Origin: Paramacrobiotus metropolitanus
Lineage: Eukaryota; Tardigrada; Eutardigrada; Parachela; Macrobiotidae
Direction of reading: 5' to 3'
DNA length: 64,000 nucleotides
NCBI RefSeq assembly: GCF_019649055.1
Contig: NW_026570279.1
Coordinates: forward strand, 744,001-808,000
Part shown: one piece after another, positions 45,919-58,505 of the stretch
Layout: each line of letters starts with the position of its first letter
Numbering within the stretch: the stretch's first letter is position 1
Notes under the pieces: model-generated
What the model was told of the DNA's origin: nothing
The model's input: the letters and a program-made list of their open reading frames with translations, nothing else
Databases searched by the model: none
Program-made: the position numbers and the translations under genes

Positions 45919-47455
45919 ATGTCTCCGGCCACAGAGGCACGGACCATGGAAGCCATACCGGACACAGACGAATTGCCGAAAACGGTCGCGCAACAAACAG
46001 CCAAACTATTGGCTAAATTCGCGGAACTCATCACAGAGATGAAAGCCCGCCGAAACTTCTGTGAGGAAACAGTCAACAGGCACACGACCTTGATCGAGAC
46101 ATCTTGGCGTGGGGAGACAGCGCTCGGTTCATACGACGACTATGTCATCCCAACGCCCCACAAACGACCAGAACTCGAAAACATTTGATTCGAACCACTT
46201 CATGGTTGGAGACAAAGGTAAACGACTGTAAGGAGGAAAAAGAGAGACCAAGAGAAGGAGTCGACTAGCCAGGCAACAAAGGCCATGGCTCAGGATCGGC
46301 CGTCTCGGATCACAAATATCCAGTCGGCTCGAAAACCGACCTTCGACTTTGTTCGACTTCCACCTCCGGCTCCCAAAGCAAAACCCGACCTTGAATGGGT
46401 AAAAGAAGTTAATACCCACTTACTGCGAGCGGATGCCGTCATTTCCGAACTTCGAGTGATGATGGACGCGATTGACTAACAGAGTCCGCAGTATTGCCAG
46501 ACTGACAATAACCTCGGACACTTAGAAGAATAACACCAAGGAAGTCCGATTCATCTTACGACCATCAACAGTGTGGTCGGCAAAGAACCAGGAACGCATG
46601 CAAACTTCAGCCGCTATGATTCAGTCTTTTGTGGACGACTTGTATAAACGGAAGGAAGCGGAACGGCAACGTAAGCTGAAAAAACAGACCACCGCTAAGA
46701 AGCCGAAAATCCAACCTGTCAAGCCAATGGAGGGAAAACCGGCGAGTCACCAAGACAAACCGATGGACGACATACCTGTACCGCCGTTAGAGGACAAAGA
46801 CGAACGGATGGACACTTCGGAAGTCGGAGTAACTGAAGCCAACCGACCTAAGCCACTGGCACGACCAACGACTTTTCCTGGGCTCTTAAAAAGAGAACCT
46901 CAGACAGATAAACAAACACCCGATGGTCGACTCATCCTCCAACCAGGCGGATCTGGCTCACCGAATTTTTTGAGGAAGCCGAAGACGACTGACAACATTG
47001 AAGAGCACGGACCACGAGGGCATGTCTTCCCGTCGAAGTCGCCACCACCGGTCAGAACCAAGGAACAACTTTCGAAACTTATGAGGGCGGCACCTTTTTC
47101 CTTGCCTCTCGCGGAAGAAAAACCAAGTCCGTCTCGGAAGGTGACCGGAGCTAAGGCTTTATTCACTCCTGGCGTCCATAAGAAACTGCTCAGCCAAGCA
47201 AGAACAATGGATCTTCAACGCATACTCTACGAAGCACAACTTCAAGGAGGTATCCGAGATCGGACCATGTCGGAAGAGCGACAAACCCAAATGGCTCGAA
47301 AGATCCGCGGTACGATCCAGGATAGGGATAAAACCTTGAGACGACTGATGGCTCTGAGGTGCAGAAAGCAGGAGTTACGACAACTCCCGCTGAATTCGAG
47401 CAGTATACAGACAATCCAACGCCTCCGTAACCCTAGCGTCAACCCGGCTGTCTAA
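45919..47455 (+). CDS. gag-like block of element C
   Basis: Open pieces at 45919-46188 and 46571-47455. Landmarks shared with element B: LAKFAELITEMKARRNF, KEVRFILRP, a charged helical stretch (YKRKEAERQRKLKKQTTAKK), QPVKPMEGK and RPKPLARPT. The second piece continues beyond the part kept in B with a P/R/K-rich chain and a helical end (RKIRGTIQDRDKTLRRLMAL). No zinc knuckle seen. Function unknown; a nucleic-acid-binding structural protein would fit the composition. Fossil. Confidence 0.5.
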
Positions 47456-48099
47456 ACACTGGAGATCGAACCTCGGCCCGGACAAGAGGTAACCGAGAAG
47501 ATTATGATAACAATGTCGGATAGTAGCGAAGAAGAGGAGCAGGGAGACGACTCCATACAACAAAAAGCGGCGTTACCACCAAAGGGATCCACGCCAAAAC
47601 GAGGAAGATCGCCGGTGAAACAAATTTTGCCGAACCGATCGGCATCCCAGCCGACTTAACTGCCAAGTCAGCCAACCATGGAGAAACCGCTTAGGTTTTC
47701 ACCTCGGAACACTCCGACGAAACCGAAGAAAACCCATGGGGAGATGGACACAACGTCTCCTTCGGAAGCGCGAGTCGGAACCACGGTCGAAACGTCACCA
47801 CAAAGGGACGAACCGACCTCGGATACTCCGGTCCACGTCTAACAATAGACGAGTCTCGGACAAATTAATCGGTTAACATACCAACCAAATCGAGTACGGT
47901 AATGGAGAAACCACCTCAAGACTCCTCGCGTGAATTCCATGACGACCGCGACTAACAACATGTTAAGGATTTGTCAAGGTCGGAACAGGATGTCTGCATC
48001 GACATGGCATACTAAGGAAGTCTGGCACTTGTTGAGAATCCTACGTGCCAGCATAGTCGGAAATACTGCGGAAGCTCGTCGGGATCATGACTGGCCAAG

Positions 48100-49935
48100 A
48101 AAGAAGTGGCGAAACCGACCGCTAAACCCCAACCGACGGAAACGCAGAAGAAACCAGTGAAGTCGGAAACCAAGGAGTCGACCAAACCGAAGTCGGATTC
48201 TACGGTGAAGACGCCGAAGCCTAATCCAGCTAAACGGCATAAGTCATCTGACGACCTTGACACCCCTGATGCCGGCCACAAAGATCCGAGCAGAAGGAGA
48301 AGACTCAAGAAATCGACGACCAGAAAGCGGCGGAGCGTAAATTCTAGGAAGTGATGAAACGGGCCGGCACACAGCCGACCAAAACTCCAGCTGGACGACA
48401 ACAAAAGTTATCCAAGCCGCCGACCTCGACTGAGCCCTCCACATCGAAACCACATTCTGATGCGGAATCCGACCAGATCTCGGACATCGAGGCGAAGGAT
48501 TCGATCTCCGACCATGGAGAGACGATCCTTATGAAGGATTTAAAGGTGACTTGAAAGAAATCTTCAAGCACGGAGCGGACACCGACGAATCGCAGTGGCC
48601 GGCTCCAGATCACGTACGCGAGCGCCTCCCAAACGAACAGGAGAACGAGCCGGTCGATACAATAATCCGTACCGTCCAAGTACATGTCGAAGTCGTACGG
48701 AGCATTGAAAACGCCAAGAAAAACGGCGCGGACATTTACTAGTCTTTGGTACGGGACTTGTCGACTAACATTCAAGTCGGAGGCGAAACCGGAACATGGT
48801 TAACGCATCAACTCATGTTGCAAATCGTCGCCTGGACTTTGGATTTCGGACTAGCAGTAGCCGTTCACCGACAATGTTGGACAGATGGCTGAACTGCTAC
48901 CACCGGACCTCTTCAAAGCAATCAAAAGTGCTGCCGCAAGGAATGCGGACGATACACCGACTAGAATAGCACGGTGCATCGGATACATTCGGAATCCCCG
49001 TGGATCGACCCTAGTCCAAATTGCCCGTGTATATAACGTGATGTACATGGACAAGACGGGAAATATTGACGATATAATCAACTATAGGATAGTTGGCCGA
49101 ATTGCATCCCTGGTCGAGAAACACTCTTCCAGAAACCAACGCGGAACGCGGCGTCCCTTTACGGTACACCGTGCCCAACTTTATACCGGAACAACAGCGG
49201 CGCGAATTCAACCTCCGGATGTCTTACGTCAACAAGAAGAAGCCTCCGACGGGTGCGGAAGTCACCGAAGTCTATAGCGAGACGAACGAACAACCGTCAG
49301 GTGAGGCAGCCGACATGCTGCATGCCGCTCGATCGGCTGGACAGTCGTCGCAAAGACGAATCCAAGCCCGACACCGACCGCGAGCCTTTTCTGAACCAAC
49401 AACATATGTCGGCACGGCATCAGCTCCAACAGGACGAGCAAGCATGGCGAAACTGACTCGGAGTGCGAAAGGACGGTTTATATCAAAGGACATACAGTTG
49501 CTTCAACCAACCTCGCCCACGGAGATTTTGCCGGAGCCGAAAGACCTGACTCAACATAAGGGTCGGTCGAAGTCGGCTAATACAAAGAAGAGGTCGGCTA
49601 AGAAGAAAGACGAATCGTCAACCGAAGATGATGAGGGCGATATATTCGACACCGCACAAAGCGGGTCAGATGATGATGATGACGATAATGATAAACCCCC
49701 ACCATCGGCTCCAGCACCTCCACAGCAGGGCGAACCGGTGATACCGCATGAACAACCTAAAGAGAAGGTTAGCGGCGACAGTGCCGACGATCCTAAGGGA
49801 GACGAAGATGGTGGTGGAGTATACGTCCCTTGCCAGTACGGTCAACGGATTCCGACCCACGACCACTTCGTTCGGAGTGGCCGGAAGACACCATGGAAGT
49901 CCTGCCAAACGAGATTCCGAGGTTGGCTAACGTAA
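48100..49935 (+). CDS. Charged low-complexity segments of element C
   Basis: Open pieces at 48106-48354 (K/P/T/S-rich, KPVKSETKESTKPKSDS), 48885-49277 (GYIRNPRGSTLVQIARVY) and 49093-49935. The last has a basic half (KSANTKKRSAKKKDES) followed directly by an acidic run with seven D in a row and a proline patch (PPPSAPAPPQQ). No known domain. The composition is like the linker and tail regions of retroelement structural proteins. Fossil, several breaks. Confidence 0.35.
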
Positions 49936-50006
49936 GAGTGAAATACACCGGCATCAAAACGGCCTAAAAACCGAAGCCGGCCGTCTCGGAATATGATGCA
50001 GGATGG

Positions 50007-52690
50007 ATGTATACATTCGGCACCTTGAAAGCTCTTGCGAACTGTGGACCGAAGTTCGCCACACCAAAGACTGCCTTCAAGCTCCTTCAACATTGGAAGG
50101 TGGATAAAACTGAAAAATGGAGACAACTCAATCAAAACCTCGTACGGCACTATTGCGAATTAGGATACCATGCTGGAAAAACTATACGTACGTACACTAG
50201 CACAAAGCGGATGTACTACGAGTTCCCACCGGCAAAAAGAGACCCGGCTCCTTCAACATATGAAGGATGAGTACATGTCATTGAAGCATGCATGGGAATG
50301 TCTTGGCATTCTGCAGGACTGACTCGTGGAGAAATACTCCACCAACTCACAGCACGGTTTGAGTTTAAATGGAGGGCAGCGGAACCGCAGCTAATCGACC
50401 CCAAATATAAGGCCAAACCGGACCCAACCGAACGACGGAAAAGTACCACCTGGAAGACGACTTAAAATTCGTCCTGGCGAAAGGGCTTTACCAACAACGG
50501 TTTGCCTCGAACACCGATACGGTCCAGGGTGGTCAATGGTTTGTAGCCTTAAATCCATCAACTCACCGTCATGGACACTTACCGACGGAACGATCGACCT
50601 CGGAGCAACCAGCCGAGTCGACCGACTCGCTCCAAGTCAGTCGGCCGGAATCAATCAAAGCACTTGCACGGGAATGAGGAGACGCAGAACGCGTCGGGAG
50701 AGTTGCCGAATCAACTTCCTCCATTGACACCGCTTAGGCGTCATCGACCAACAGAAGTCGACTTACCTCAACAGACGACCACAAGGCGTCTTGGACCAGT
50801 TCGAGAACCGACCTGGCCCGACCGTAGTAATTATAGGGTGTATATTAATAGGACGCAACCGAGAAACGGTTTGCTTAACTTTCGTTTTAAAAGACTCGTA
50901 CGGGAGCTTATACGGTGGACTGCCAATAGTGCAGGGATAACGCGACACGGGACAACAACAGATTGCCCTGCGCACAATGCTTCGTAACCTTTACCAATGA
51001 ACGGACTGTCAACACTGGACAGCAGCACCGAGCTCTGGCAGCGGCACTTTACATTAATGTTGACGCTGGAACTTGAGCGCATATCGGTACTTGGCCGGCG
51101 GAGAACACCTCGTCGACCAGCTAGAGGCTCATGAACAGGACAACCTGGCTATCATCCAGCGACAACAAAGTCGCGACCCGAGATGGGAAGGAACTCGACT
51201 ACCAGTCTTAACAGACAGACTGTGGGTGTACCGCCAAACGCACAATGTCAAACGACAACTAGAGGACCGAAAGAAAATCAGGGAGGTCGACGAACGGATC
51301 GCCACCATGAAAGTCCATCCGCCACCAACTTGCTGCAAACCGGAAATAAAGATTCAGATACCGGCACCCACACAGTGTCGCTCGGATAGCGAACAGCTGA
51401 TTCACGATATACGTGATGTTTTCGTCAAAGACCCACACCGACCATTGGTGGACACATCGGTGAAGATAATGATAAACATGCCGGAAGAAACCCAAAGGTT
51501 GGTTACCCTCGTACCGGCGACTGAAGAACAGTTGGCGGCAGTCCCACACAGGGCCATGCCAGGAGTCACACAGCCTCGTCCAACTGTTTCTCAGCAGATT
51601 TCCCAAAATGGAACTCGGACTCAACCAGCGGTCTCGTCGGCGACTCAACAGCAGCAGCACCGACCTGCTAAGAATCGTGGAACAACGAGCTGTCATCCGC
51701 GAAGTCGGAAAAAAACCGACCAGAACTCCACCAGGAAAACGGACCGGATCCGGAGAAACGAGAATCGGACTTACAGTCGACTTAACAAATAAATCCCCCC
51801 TTAGCAACTTTGTCCCACCCGACCAGCAGCCGGAAGCCCATCAGGCAAAACCAGCGGCTGAAGCTCCAGCCGAACCGGAAGCTCAATTAGAGCAAATGGA
51901 TGTTGATGTGGCCGACCAGATGGCACAACTACCACAAGTGGAAGTGCCGGCCCGAGAAGATTCTCGTTACGACAACGCCCGACAACAGAGAATCGAGGTC
52001 GACATGCCACATCCGACCGACAGAACGAACCACGTTATGGAGACTATGAACTACGAGGGAGGACAACGCCCACAAATTTGACGGATGGTAGAAAACGTTC
52101 GGCAATTTCTGGTCCGATCTGGATATCAGACGCTGCTGGAACAACATCAGTGGCAACCGGACTCCAACATGACTGCACACACAGCTCAGAATGTTGAACA
52201 TCCATATAACTGATCGAATGCGTTACCGTCGATGACCGACCCGGTCTTGTTGAACGTACCGCTGTATAGCCCGGACGGATCGCGTGCGAGCCAACTAGGA
52301 GCTCGTGAATATGCCCATGACGAGTTGGAAAGCATCGCCCAGTTTGTTATTACGGACGCCCACCCGGCCTTCATCATCACCGCAGCTCGGGCACTGGACG
52401 TAACCCAGCACCTTCCAGAGGGTGAGATCGACCTCGCTCCTGACGAAGTTACGGCATTCCTGCGTACTCTTGCCACTACACATTGTACGGACTGTACCAG
52501 AAGGAGGTGATACCAGCGGCTTTGGAAACCCTCGTGGCCCAACTCGGCACACCGATGAGAAGTGTTATCCTTGCCCTCTGGATGCGTGGCTTGCTGTACA
52601 CCTGCGAACGGTATGCGACAAAGTATGCCTTTCGTGAGGATACACATAGATCCCAGCGACGAAACAACCAGCCTTCACCAGTGTAAACAG
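50007..52690 (+). CDS. Unassigned structural-looking segments of element C
   Basis: Open pieces include 50007-50270 (TAFKLLQHWKVDKTEKWRQL), 51073-51792 (a Q/R-rich helical region, then P/Q-rich), 51608-52081, 52232-52510 (YAHDELESIAQFVITDAHPA) and 52483-52686 (ALETLVAQLGTPMRSVILAL). They are mostly alpha-helical by eye and carry no catalytic motif of protease, reverse transcriptase or integrase. A capsid-like role is possible but unproven. Fossil. Confidence 0.3.
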
Positions 52691-52755
52691 CGGATATCCC
52701 TCGGCCGGGCTGCCAACAGCGCACATAGACTCGGATTTGACTAAAGGCACTTAGG

Positions 52756-53064
52756 CCGACCACAAAGGTCGACCTCGTACTTCGCTCAAAAATTGGAGAC
52801 ATGTCGTACGCTGTCGCACTAACCGACCACAAAGGTCGGCTGTGCAAACCGACCACATAGGTCGGTTGTGGAAATTGACGCAGTCCAGAATGGACCGTAC
52901 GAGAAGATGAAACTTGGACTGCAACTACGCAGATCGCAGAGCTACCACTAGCTACCCTAGCCGACCACACAGATCGACTAGGTACATGGTAGCCGACCAG
53001 AGAAGTCGACATTATGACCAACCACACAGGTTGACCATAACGATCAACAGAAGTCGACCATGAG
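52756..53064. repeat. Cluster of about seven CCGACC(N5)GGTCGG hairpins
   Basis: The palindromic word CCGACCACAAAGGTCGG and close variants occur at 52756, 52823, 52849, 52961, 52993, about 53016 and about 53042. Stem differences often keep pairing (CCAACC facing GGTTGA; ACCGACC facing GGTCGGT). They lie between the last open pieces and the 3' LTR of element C. Confidence 0.7.
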
Positions 53065-55369
53065 GAAGCATACGGCGAGCGCCGGGACCACGAAAGTTGC
53101 ACGGTAGTTTAACCGGATTCTCCTTTTGAACCCAGATCTACAGGATTTCAACTAGGAACCTGTACCCGGAGTCCAACCGAAGTCTCCCCCGGAGGATATC
53201 GGGTAAAACTAGCCGATTCACCGGTGACCACGACTACGCGCGCCTTGAACGTGCCGCCTTTCCCTGAAGAGGAAGCGCGACGGTCTAGCTGGCTACCGGT
53301 GTACCAACGACTCCGCCGCGACCTGCTTCCCTATGTCTTCCATGGAACAACCTAGGCATATCCGTGTTAGTAGACACGGCCTGTACCCCTTCAGCGAACC
53401 CCGTTCACGAAGGGCATGAGGCCGCAACAGAAACGGCAGCATGGACTTCGTCAGCGGCAAAGAAAAATTCCCTCGTGGACATGGGTTGTTGTCTACCACC
53501 AACAGAAGCGGCTAGGAGTCTCAGGTTCGCGACAACGAAGAAGGAAGTAATCGGATCTGATGACCTCAGGGATTTGCATGCGCATGAAATTTTAAACCAA
53601 AGAGCTTGTCTTGTCAACCGGGGGACCACAAAGGCCGTAAGCGTTGTAAGCAAGCATAATGGCATGACGCAAGCCACTCGGCCAACAGATGCCAAGGAAA
53701 CCGGAACTGCGCGGGACTCGGCCGCCAAGAGGCATGACCAGCCAACAGAAGCTCGGATCCGACCCGGAGTTCATGCCAGGAATCACAGAAGAAACGGAGT
53801 TGTGTTGCTGAATATCCTTCTGCCAGCCCGAACTGACCGAAGGATATCCGAACACCAGAGACCCAGTCAACTGTAGCCGGGCGCACAGAACTCCGAGGAC
53901 GAAGCCAACTTGACGAGTGCCAACTAGCCCCACTTGGACGTAACGGTGTAAGTCGTCAAGGTCGACCATCAAGAAGAATCCAAAATCGACCTCAAGTCGG
54001 AGGTCGGAAATGCACGACAACAAGTCGACAAATGAATCAGAAGTCGGACGTCGACCTCCCAGCGAAACATTTCCAGCTTTTGGACGGATGGAAACGTAGT
54101 TCATCGGACCTAGGGTAGTCGAACATAGCCGACCTTGAAATACCGACATGGATAACCGACCTCAAGTCGGAGGTCGGAAGTGACCAAACGGAGGTCGGAA
54201 ACACGACAACAAGTCGGCAAAGGAATTAAAAGTCGGATATCGACCTTCCAGCGGAAGAATTCAGCCTTCAAACGGATGAACACACAGCTCATCCGACCTT
54301 TGGAAGTCGACCAGAGCCGACCTTGGAACATCGATGGATGGGATAACCGACCTCGATTACAGGTCGGATAACAACGGAACACATTGGGCGGAAGTCGACT
54401 GCACACTTCCATCGAAGAAACCAAAGATTTCCGACCGGACCCTCGAGCCAGTTCGACTCAGATAACTCTAACCAGGCTCGTGGTAGCAGATTGAACGGTT
54501 TTAACCGAACACTTTTGAACGGAATCGCTGTACAAGACGGCTACACAGGCCGCAAGATTTACACACAGCTTTTTCCGACCTGGACTTTAGGAATTCGGAA
54601 CATAGCTGAACTTCCCCCGCCGCCGGTCGACTTACCGGTAGGCCGACCTTGGTCAACCGACCTGGGTCCTATTTTCCTATTCAGAGAGGATGCCTCGGCA
54701 TTTGCACCTGCAACAGTGCCTCTCTATCCCTAACGGACAGATACGAGTCGGAAGTAAGTGTTGACCATGCTTAACCGACCTCGGTGAATGTAACCGGTTA
54801 TGACGGGTAACTCGGGAACCGACGCCCCGGACCCACCTTACCGGATGAGATTGGACAGAAGACTTCGTGGAGACTTAAGCACACCGTGGACGTCATTTTA
54901 GTCGGAATAGGACCCCCGAACAGATTTTTGCATTTTTTTAGCATTTTCCCTAACAAACGGAATTGTATTTTTCTAGTTGGATCTCTTTGACAGATCGGTT
55001 TTGTAACCTCTTTTGCTCACTGGAATTGTGATTAAACTTTATTTTATACTTTTCTTTCGCGCTGCATAAACTTTTATTACATTTTCTTTCCACATTGTTC
55101 TCCGATGCCAACAGAAGCAAGAAGTCAGCCAACAGATGCATCACCGGTCCAACGAAACGCCCGAGCGAATTTCGGATTCCTCGGCCGTTAGTGGCTTCCA
55201 CTCACGGGTTTGGAAGCGAACATGGGACGGTCGACCAGATACCGGACTCCCGCTGCCAGAGGACGCGTATAGGCGACCCCACATGGGTCCCACCGGAGAG
55301 GTGTGCGGTACTGGTGCGGCACTGAGTCGGAGCATCCTTAGCAGGAGCTTGGACTCCCGCCCAGAAGCA
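53065..55369. repeat. 3' non-coding part of element C with 180-bp tandem duplication
   Basis: Two tandem copies of about 180 bp lie at 53989-54163 and 54164-54347, each starting CGACCTCAAGTCGGAGGTCG, with a third fragment to about 54372. GGTCGG and CCGACC words are dense throughout. Open frames here (53364-53876, 54491-54733) are short and without domains. From 54900 to 55369 the sequence is AT-rich and then GC-richer up to the LTR. Confidence 0.55.
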
Positions 55370-55820
55370 TGTCAGAGGCAACAGCATGTGCGTGGTGCGT
55401 ACGGTCCACACAGGACGTACTTGCATCCGCTTGCATGTCGTTATCGCCTCTCTCGCCGTACGTACGTGTGCTGCTGCTGCACTGACTCATCCGCTGAAGC
55501 AGATATACGCAGCGCATAAACTGAGTGGACTGCTCTCTCGTCCCTCTCTCGCAGCAACAATCAGCGTTCATACGCTCGCGTTGGATCGAGTCCAGTCTGC
55601 GCATCATCACACAGCTGATGTCTGGCCTGCAGCACGCACGTGGTTGCCGCCAGCATTCCTTTCACGCCGATAGACGCCAAGAACCCTGTTAGCAACCACT
55701 TGCTACTTTAGCCACACGTGCTTTGTTCTTGCTTTCCAGCTATTACGCAGCCCTGTATTCCTTTTATTTGTCAATAAAGCGCACTCGTGATCTCCTCGCC
55801 AGCTTCTCTTCTGTTTTCCA
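55370..55820 (+). repeat. 3' LTR of element C (451 bp)
   Basis: Starts TGTCAGAGGCAACAGC and ends TTTTCCA, with AATAAA about 40 bases before the end (55773-55778). It shares the start, the CATACGCTCGCGTTGGAT word (55570-55587) and the length with LTR B (443 bp), and the start with LTR A. Its orientation puts it at the 3' end of the plus-strand open pieces. Confidence 0.75.
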
Positions 55821-55832
55821 AAAATTAAGACT

Positions 55833-55874
55833 CTTGTAGACCTTCTCGAGGCAAGCCACGAGAAGGTCTACAAG
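55833..55874. other. Perfect 16-bp-stem hairpin just beyond the LTR
   Basis: CTTGTAGACCTTCTCG (55833-55848) and CGAGAAGGTCTACAAG (55859-55874) are perfect inverses around a 10-base loop. It lies 13 bases beyond LTR C. It could be a small palindromic insertion or a structured RNA; nothing decides between them. Confidence 0.7.
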
Positions 55875-58360
55875 ATATGTTTTTCGAATACGTATGTCCG
55901 AAATTAAAGTACCATACACAGTTTGGCACAAATACAACTTTACAATGCGTGTTATGCTTTATCATCACTCACTACAGAAAGTTTGACATTTTTGAATTTC
56001 GTCTCCGTGATTGACTTTGTAGCCATTACATTTTTTTTTTTAATTTTTGGAAGACTTAAGGAAGGGGTCTTACTATTGATACGTAATTCTCATTCATGCT
56101 AACCTCTGACTTGTACGGTACACTATTGGATATTCATACAATACTCCCAAAACGTAGTGCTGTATGTGTGCCATTGGAATTTCAGTTTGGCCTCACCCAC
56201 TCTACCACGGCCGGTGAAAATATATTTATACCCAAGGGTCACTCTGTCTTCCTGTAAAGCTGAAATTTTTTAGAAGGCGGTAGCCGGTGGCATGGTCCTG
56301 GAGAAAAAACCTAATACGCTAGCATATGTGCAGTACTGACTAATTGACGATTTTGAATTACGTTTGACCACGCCTACTTCCATTACAGCAGCTGAAAATA
56401 TTTTGTTTTAAATAATCTACATACGTATACTACCATTCTGCAAAATATAATTTTTTTGAATGGGGAGGGCCCTTATGTGCCCTGCTAAGAATAAAAGGTA
56501 TGATATCTCAGAAACCAGTGCTTTGACAATGATCAACTGACGGAATTCTTTGGATTTTTTTGCGCTGCAAGTGGTTGGTTTCTGCGATCATATCCGTAAG
56601 CCCCTAGCAACATAACAATAACTGTCTGTGGTCGGAAGAGATTTTTGAATTGTTGGCCCAAATAAATGCTTCAAGTATAACTATTCAGTTTAATATACTT
56701 AACTATTCACTTCAGAACAGCAACATTTCATTCCAGTATTATTAACCAATTGGTAGTCCTAGCGAAAACCGATCCAGTATTGTGTGCTACACCGGATGAG
56801 CTCCGAAAGCATTTTTCTGTTAAGACAAACAGCAGCCAGCAGGTACCGTCGAAAACCGATGGATGATATGGTTGTCCTAGATGACGCAATGGATATGTTT
56901 CACGAGACTATTCGTATTCGGAAACCGCAAATTTCAGAGAATACTCCGAGAAAAACAACATAATCGGAGCAACAAAGAATAGCCTAACGGAAAAGCGCGT
57001 GCATAACCTCCAACCAGGTAAGAAAGTAACTGATAAGCTTGATTCTGCAAAAAAATAATTACAGTATAACTTGGTGAACGATTGTTTAATCAACATGATG
57101 ATCCAGTTTGTCGTAAACGCAAAATCGTTGTCTTTAATGGTACCATTAGCAGTGCAAAGCGGGTATGGGATAACGGGAATGGAAACTATCGTCCCTCTAC
57201 AGAGTTGCGTTTGAGTGAGCCGAATTACAGGTGGCAATCAGCATGCGGGCCGTTCCAAAGACATATGAGCGAATAGATTGTCGCTAAGAACACATCATTG
57301 TGCGGTTCCGCGGCTGCTTTTTATTATTTTTTTGTGAAAATAAGTGTTTGGATGGTAATTTAATTTTGCACAAGTGGTAGCCCTGCATGAACGGGAAAAG
57401 TTGAACTAAGTACCATACAATTACACAATCCAAAATCTGAATGCGAAATCGTTTTCCTCATAAACGCATAATTATGGTATACGTGAATACGCGGTTCTAC
57501 CGAAGTGACCCACACGAAGCCCAAATCACACCTCATTAGTGATGGCCCCGTTGCTAATTGGTTCAAAATTCCATTTTATGCCGTATTCCAATTTCCAAGG
57601 GCGTCAAATCTGTTGCCTTAGCCATCTAATGGCTTTCGGGGTGCACTTCACATCATTAACGTAAAGCTTCTCCTCGGCCAGGGCAGCGGTAGAAAAGTGG
57701 GCGTGGCTTGACTGTAGGTCGACTTCCTACGCGTGGCCACCGTGCAACTAAGGGAAGTCCCCTTTGATCATACGCCACAAAATACCATCCACAATGTGTT
57801 GTGCGTTGGAGTTTTTACTACCAAGCCCAAAATGAGAGCGTGACACTCCGCGATTGGACGCGGGTGACCTTTTGGAAGGAAAAGGTCATCTGAATGTCAT
57901 GGCAAAATATGCTTTTTACATTTATTTGCCACTGGTGTGGCTATGTTTAAATATGTAACTGTGAATTATATTTTTCTAGGCTTCTTTACTATTGTTTTCG
58001 AAATGCATGAATTTTTTCCCTATTTTTTCAACAGGAAACTGGAGCAGTAAGGCTATTCATCTAAATAATTTTATGACGAAAAGGAATTTCGCACGTAAGT
58101 CAGGCACTGAGGAAGCGCCCAATAGAAACACATTATGTCAGCTAAAAATTTTTTTGAATTGCTGTTGTTCCAGGAGTCAAATAATAAAATGTCAGACAAA
58201 TTCCACATCCTTTTGTTTGGGAAAATACACCTGCTGCTTCCGGACATCACCCATTAGGTCATTTTGGTCTTGTTAGCATGATCAGCGACATGGGTCAGAA
58301 ATTCTCGAGTGCTGCAGTTCGACTCAGCACATCACATTGTCATTGTGTATTATTGTGGAA
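55875..58360. other. Gene-free stretch
   Basis: AT-rich, with short open frames only and no domain or repeat recognised. I looked for tRNA-type A and B boxes and found none. Confidence 0.5.
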
Positions 58361-58505
58361 AAACTCGTTGGCGACCTCGGGGACCGGGGCTCATGGTCCC
58401 CGAGTACTTGTGTTCGACTCAGCACGCCAAACTGTATAAGCAGTGAAAATCTGAGCGGCGACCTCGGGGACCCGGGTTCGAGGTCTCCGAGTACTTCAGT
58501 TCGGC
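58361..58505. repeat. Tandem pair of CTCGGGGACC hairpins (87-bp period)
   Basis: CTCGGGGACC (58376-58385) faces GGTCCCCGAG (58395-58404). The unit repeats 87 bases on as CTCGGGGACC (58463-58472) facing GGTCTCCGAG (58482-58491). Both are followed by TACTT, 5-6 bases and TTCG. No gene overlaps. Confidence 0.65.

Larger units (their letters stand above)
45660..55820 (+). mobile_element. LTR retroelement C, 3' part, fossil
   Basis: Plus strand. From left to right: the gag-like block shared with element B (45919-47455), K/R/S-rich chains (48100-48360, 49440-49650), a D/E- and P-rich stretch (49615-49800), further unassigned structural-looking segments (50007-50270, 51073-52080, 52232-52690), non-coding DNA with CCGACC/GGTCGG hairpins and tandem units (52756-54380), and a 3' LTR (55370-55820). 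No 5' LTR, reverse transcriptase, RNase H or integrase is recognisable here. It is heavily decayed, with fifteen or more breaks, and looks like the oldest of the three family members. Confidence 0.65.

Noticed and set aside
52232-52690. Host gene inside element C
   Set aside because: The helical segments are spread over different frames and lie inside the element with no splice sites that would join them.
45660-55820. Polinton-like multi-gene element
   Set aside because: No protein-primed polymerase B, packaging ATPase or terminal inverted repeats; it ends in an LTR shared with two other elements.
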